DNA of 64,000 nt from Amoebidium appalachense. Taxonomy: Eukaryota > Ichthyosporea. The notes under the pieces were generated by a model. The model saw only the letters and a program-made list of their open reading frames with translations, had not been told where the DNA came from and made no database searches. Of the stretch, positions 60,933 through 64,000 are shown piece by piece; the first letter of the stretch is position 1; each line of letters begins with the position of its first letter. Both the position numbers and the translations under genes were made by a program. The stretch spans positions 9,424,001 to 9,488,000 of the forward strand of contig CAVNZM010000008.1 in the NCBI GenBank assembly GCA_963693365.1, given 5' to 3'.

Positions 60933-62680
60933 TAGTATGCCGTAAATACACGTGCTTGCGACTGTACAACCCCACACATCTTCTTTTCATAGCCTACACT
61001 TGTCAGTGTGCAGACTCCCCAGCGGATAAGCTTCACCTTTGCAGAATCAAGTGGCTTGCTGTTGTGTAGGGCTATGGTAACCTGGTGTGTGTCTGTGTGG
61101 GTGGGGTGGGTGACAGGGGTGTGGTGTTGTTGATGTTGTTGTTATCGTAATATAATAGAGGAAAAGGGGGGGGGGAGGATGGGGGGAATAGACAGTTTGG
61201 CAGTCCAAGGTCAGCTTGATCGGTTTATGATCGGACGTATGTATTGTAGTCTTTTTCATATGGCTGTTAATCAGAGTTTCTTCGTTTTTGATGCAAGTAT
61301 AAGTGCATATGTTATAAATGCAGCCGTTAACGTTTGCTTACTACTGGTAGTGATATTCTGTGGAAATGATGCCTGGCTGGGCCGGGTAGAGCTGCCATGT
61401 TGCAAGTTTTTACTTGCGGGGTTCATGAAGAAACAACTCTCAGACTGGACGTTGGATGCACGTGTACACTTGCAATTTGCCTCACGTTTGTTGAAAGTTT
61501 GGGTTCAAAAATTATGCATTATTATGCAAATTTCTTGTCATTAGTAGACAAGGAAGTGTGCGAGTGGCACGTGCTCGCGCCTATGCTATTGGCGGGACAT
61601 GTACAGTGGGGCGTGGATGTGTAGATTAGGGGTGCCAGTGGGCAGGTTGGTTGGCGACAATCAATGGCTCACACCAGAGTGATCAGACTGAGCGTGACAG
61701 TGCATGTACGTGTGTCTGTGTGTGTGTGTGTGTGTGTGCATGTGTGCGTGTGTGCTTGTGTGCTTGTGCGCATGTGCGCGCGCACCGTGGGCACATAATA
61801 GCCGGGTGTGCTATTCAGTAGGTTCTGGTACCAGTACGAGTGTGTGCAACAGTGACATGTGCATCATAGTCACCCCCCGGCCCATGGACGGCCGGTTGCC
61901 ACATGTGACCATGGCAAATGTACACACCCAAAGTAATTGGCGCAAGGGAGTGCACGTGGGTGGCCATGCATACAGTAGGTATTGTTACCCTCGGTCTGCA
62001 CATGTGTGTCACAGGTGGTGTGTGCAGCCTGCATGAATAATGAAGAATGTATGCGCAATATATTTTAACCATAAAATGCAGCTGAGCTGGTCAAACTATT
62101 TGGGAAGAATGTTTCTGTGCATGCAGGTGCATGCGACGATGCATGCCATGGCCAGGTACCACGAACTTTAAGGGCTCGAAACGACACTATCGATCTGACG
62201 TTGCTTGATCGCTTGACAAAATACTAGTTATATCCATGGTAGCTGGGGGGAGCAAAGAAGAAGAAGAGGAATAAGAATAAGAATATAGGAACTGACCTAT
62301 TATATTTATTCCGAGCATACATGAATTTACTGTGAAATACCGCTGCGGTCATTGCCAACTCAGTGCTACCCGTGTATCAGAACTTGCTGCTGAAGTTGGA
62401 TCTATTTGCGAGCCCTGGCTGCCAGCCCATGTTCGTGTCACTGGGCATGATGTGAGCAGCCATGATATATGAGATGAAAATAGTCACTAAATACTGTTGC
62501 AATTAGTAGAATTTGTAGTTTACATAAATTTATTGAAATTCATATCGTTATTTGCCAACTCCTGCTTCTCAAAAGCTCATTACATATGGGCATTCGGGAA
62601 CGACCCACAAAAAGCCACAAAAAGAACCAAGACTCAAAGAGTTTTGAGAACACTAAATAAGGTAATCTTGCCGCGGTCTG
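60933..62680. other. Intergenic region downstream of GMP synthase
   Basis: Mostly complex sequence. (GT)n lies at 61707-61740 and a diverged half copy of the 32864 palindrome arm at 61801-61826. A 121-codon plus frame at 61179-61544 contains a hydrophobic INAAVNVCLLLVVIF stretch but has no supporting start context or relatives I recognise, so it is not called. Confidence 0.55.
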
Positions 62681-62843
62681 ATTGGATACATTGAATTCGG
62701 GCATGGCAGCACCAATCAAATCAGCAGAAGGCAAACCAATCGAAACGCCTTTTGTGTTCCCGCCATGGCAGCTAACCAATCAAACCTGTCCCACCACTCA
62801 AAGCTCGCGAAAGACCCAGCCGTGCCTACTTCCGCGTATAAAA
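62681..62843 (+). promoter_or_regulatory. CCAAT-rich TATA promoter of the secreted-protein gene
   Basis: ATTGG at 62681-62685 and CCAAT at 62712-62716, 62736-62740 and 62776-62780 precede TATAAAA at 62837-62843. The TATA box lies 116 bases before the start codon. A likely initiator TCAGTC lies about 30 bases downstream. Confidence 0.75.
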
Positions 62844-62904
62844 AGCGCACACACGCACTCACCTGTCTCAGTCGTACAAGCAGTACCACACTAAGAAATA
62901 ACCC

Positions 62905-62951
62905 GTAAGTTGTAAATAAGTAAGTAGGTTATTTGCCTTTACACATAACAG
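62905..62951 (+). other. Probable 47-nt intron in the 5' untranslated region
   Basis: GTAAGT at 62905 and a pyrimidine-containing acceptor CATAACAG at 62951 bracket 47 bases immediately before the start codon. The next intron of this gene is 297 bases, far below the kilobase introns elsewhere in the window. Confidence 0.5.
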
Positions 62952-62952
62952 A

Positions 62953-63795
62953 ATGTTGGTAGCGAGTGTTGTTCTCGGTCTTGCGGCCGCCACTTCAGCC
63001 TCCACAACACGCCGTTTCATCCTCAACGCATACCAACCAAACACAACATGCACCGGCGCTCTCTCTGCAAATGCCAAGCGGCTGGTGACTGATTACTATG
63101 AGGTTGTCGACGGCAACTCGTGCTACAACACATACAAGATGGGCACGTGCACGGAGACTTTCAAGGCAGACCCTAACATTAAAATGTGCAACCTTATCCT
63201 CGCCGGAGGTTCACGCAGCCACATTATTGAAAAGGATACAACGGGTGCTGAGCGTCTGCGTGTTTCCACTTTCAGCTCAGTCAACTGCACGGGTTTCCCT
63301 GCCCTCTCCGTCGTTTTCCCTCTCAACAATGCGTGCTATAATGCGGTAAGTAACTTGTTGAGTGTGGATATTATATGGTGTTCACTGTGTGCACATAGGT
63401 GAAACAAAGAAAATACCTTTTTCCAAACAAACTCAGTTGAAGCCGTTTGCAAAATGGTGGGGATTAGGGTATCAGAATTTCCAAGCAGGCACAAGCATAT
63501 GTTGCCAATCACTTCTCTAAATAACTACACAGCTCAAGTGCGTGCTTGACCATGCACGGCACGATCCTTTCCCATGTCACGCAAGTACCACATTTTTGCA
63601 TTTGCTGCCTTTGAATACTAAAAGCACCATGTGTATTCACAGACAAAGGGCAGCAACGCGATGGTTGCCCTGAAGGAGCTTGGGCCTGCCGGGGTTACAC
63701 CAGCCAAGGACGGCCTCCTCGTCAACACCATTGGTCAGGGTGCATGCCCGGCTACCGGTGCCGTCACATCAAAGGCACCCGTCGGTCTCTGCGTG
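62953..63795 (+). CDS. Secreted cysteine-containing protein, first two coding exons (continues past window)
   Basis: Exon 62953-63345 (131 codons) joins exon 63643-63795 (51 codons) in phase 0; GTGAGT at 63796 shows that the gene continues. Residues 1-17 (MLVASVVLGLAAATSAS) are a clear signal peptide. The mature part has regularly spaced cysteines (NTTCTG, GNSCYN, MGTCTE, IKMCNL, VNCTG, NNACYN, GACPAT, GLCV), consistent with disulfides, and two NxT/NCT glycosylation sites. The strong TATA/CCAAT promoter suggests high or regulated expression. I do not recognise the family. An extracellular or cell-wall role is inferred from the signal peptide alone. Confidence 0.85.
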
Positions 63796-64000
63796 GTGAG
63801 TTTATCTCAATGATGTGTGAAAAGAAATGTTCGTTTTCTTGTGATGTGTGTGAAGGTGAAAACCTGCTGTGTGTGTGGGCAACCAACGTAGGATGAAAAC
63901 AAGCAATGTCGTTTATTAATAGGTCACAGGACTTGTACTCACATGCTGCTTATGGCCAATCATTGACAGACGTAATTACTTCAAAACAAATCTGATGCTG
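63796..64000 (+). other. Start of the next intron of the secreted-protein gene
   Basis: Complex sequence after a GTGAGT donor; no further exon is visible before the window ends. Confidence 0.6.

Noticed and set aside
61179-61544. 121-codon plus-strand frame with a hydrophobic stretch
   Set aside because: No recognised family, promoter, splice site or conserved motif; it lies in the 3' flank of GMP synthase.

Overview
This window is nuclear DNA from an intron-rich eukaryote. Canonical GT-AG introns of several hundred to about 2000 bases separate exons of 41 to 470 bases. The introns are packed with (CA)n/(GT)n, (CT)n and (GGT)n microsatellites, long C and G homopolymers, minisatellites and dispersed repeats. 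Protein families (animal-like GMP synthase, membrane-anchored TcdA-type dehydratase, CHK-like kinase, CRAL-TRIO and PDZ proteins) fit a unicellular relative of animals and fungi such as an ichthyosporean. That placement is a guess from gene style, not a sequence match.

Layout. 1-4707 (+): 3' part of a CHK/aminoglycoside-phosphotransferase-like kinase, six exons. 7320-13601 (-): a two-PDZ-domain protein, eight exons found, 5' end not found. 14569-29242 (+): complete 15-exon TcdA/Tcd1/Tcd2-type tRNA t6A dehydratase, 436 residues. 30576-32045 (+): intronless 489-residue GH15/phosphorylase-kinase-like protein, the structural outlier. 33560-34285: two weak candidate coding pieces. 34387-42560 (+): eight-exon CRAL-TRIO (Sec14-like) protein. 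44373-44444 (-): tRNA-His(GTG). 44828-60932 (+): complete 16-exon GMP synthase, 672 residues. 62953-63795 (+): first two exons of a secreted cysteine-containing protein with a TATA box and four CCAAT boxes; it runs off the window. Exon chains were built by hand from splice sites, reading phase and family motifs. Phases close across every junction listed except the last one of the CRAL-TRIO gene.

The genes do not form a pathway. They are independent single-copy-type genes, and the PDZ and Tcd genes are divergent neighbours. The unusual content lies in the introns and spacers: a perfect 46-bp palindrome with an 8-bp target duplication, a 1.08-kb terminal-inverted-repeat element inside a (CT)n tract, a recently active SINE-like family ending in poly-C, and tandem repeats that have copied real splice donors or acceptors. 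A compound homopolymer order (CnAn, or TnGn on the other strand) also recurs.
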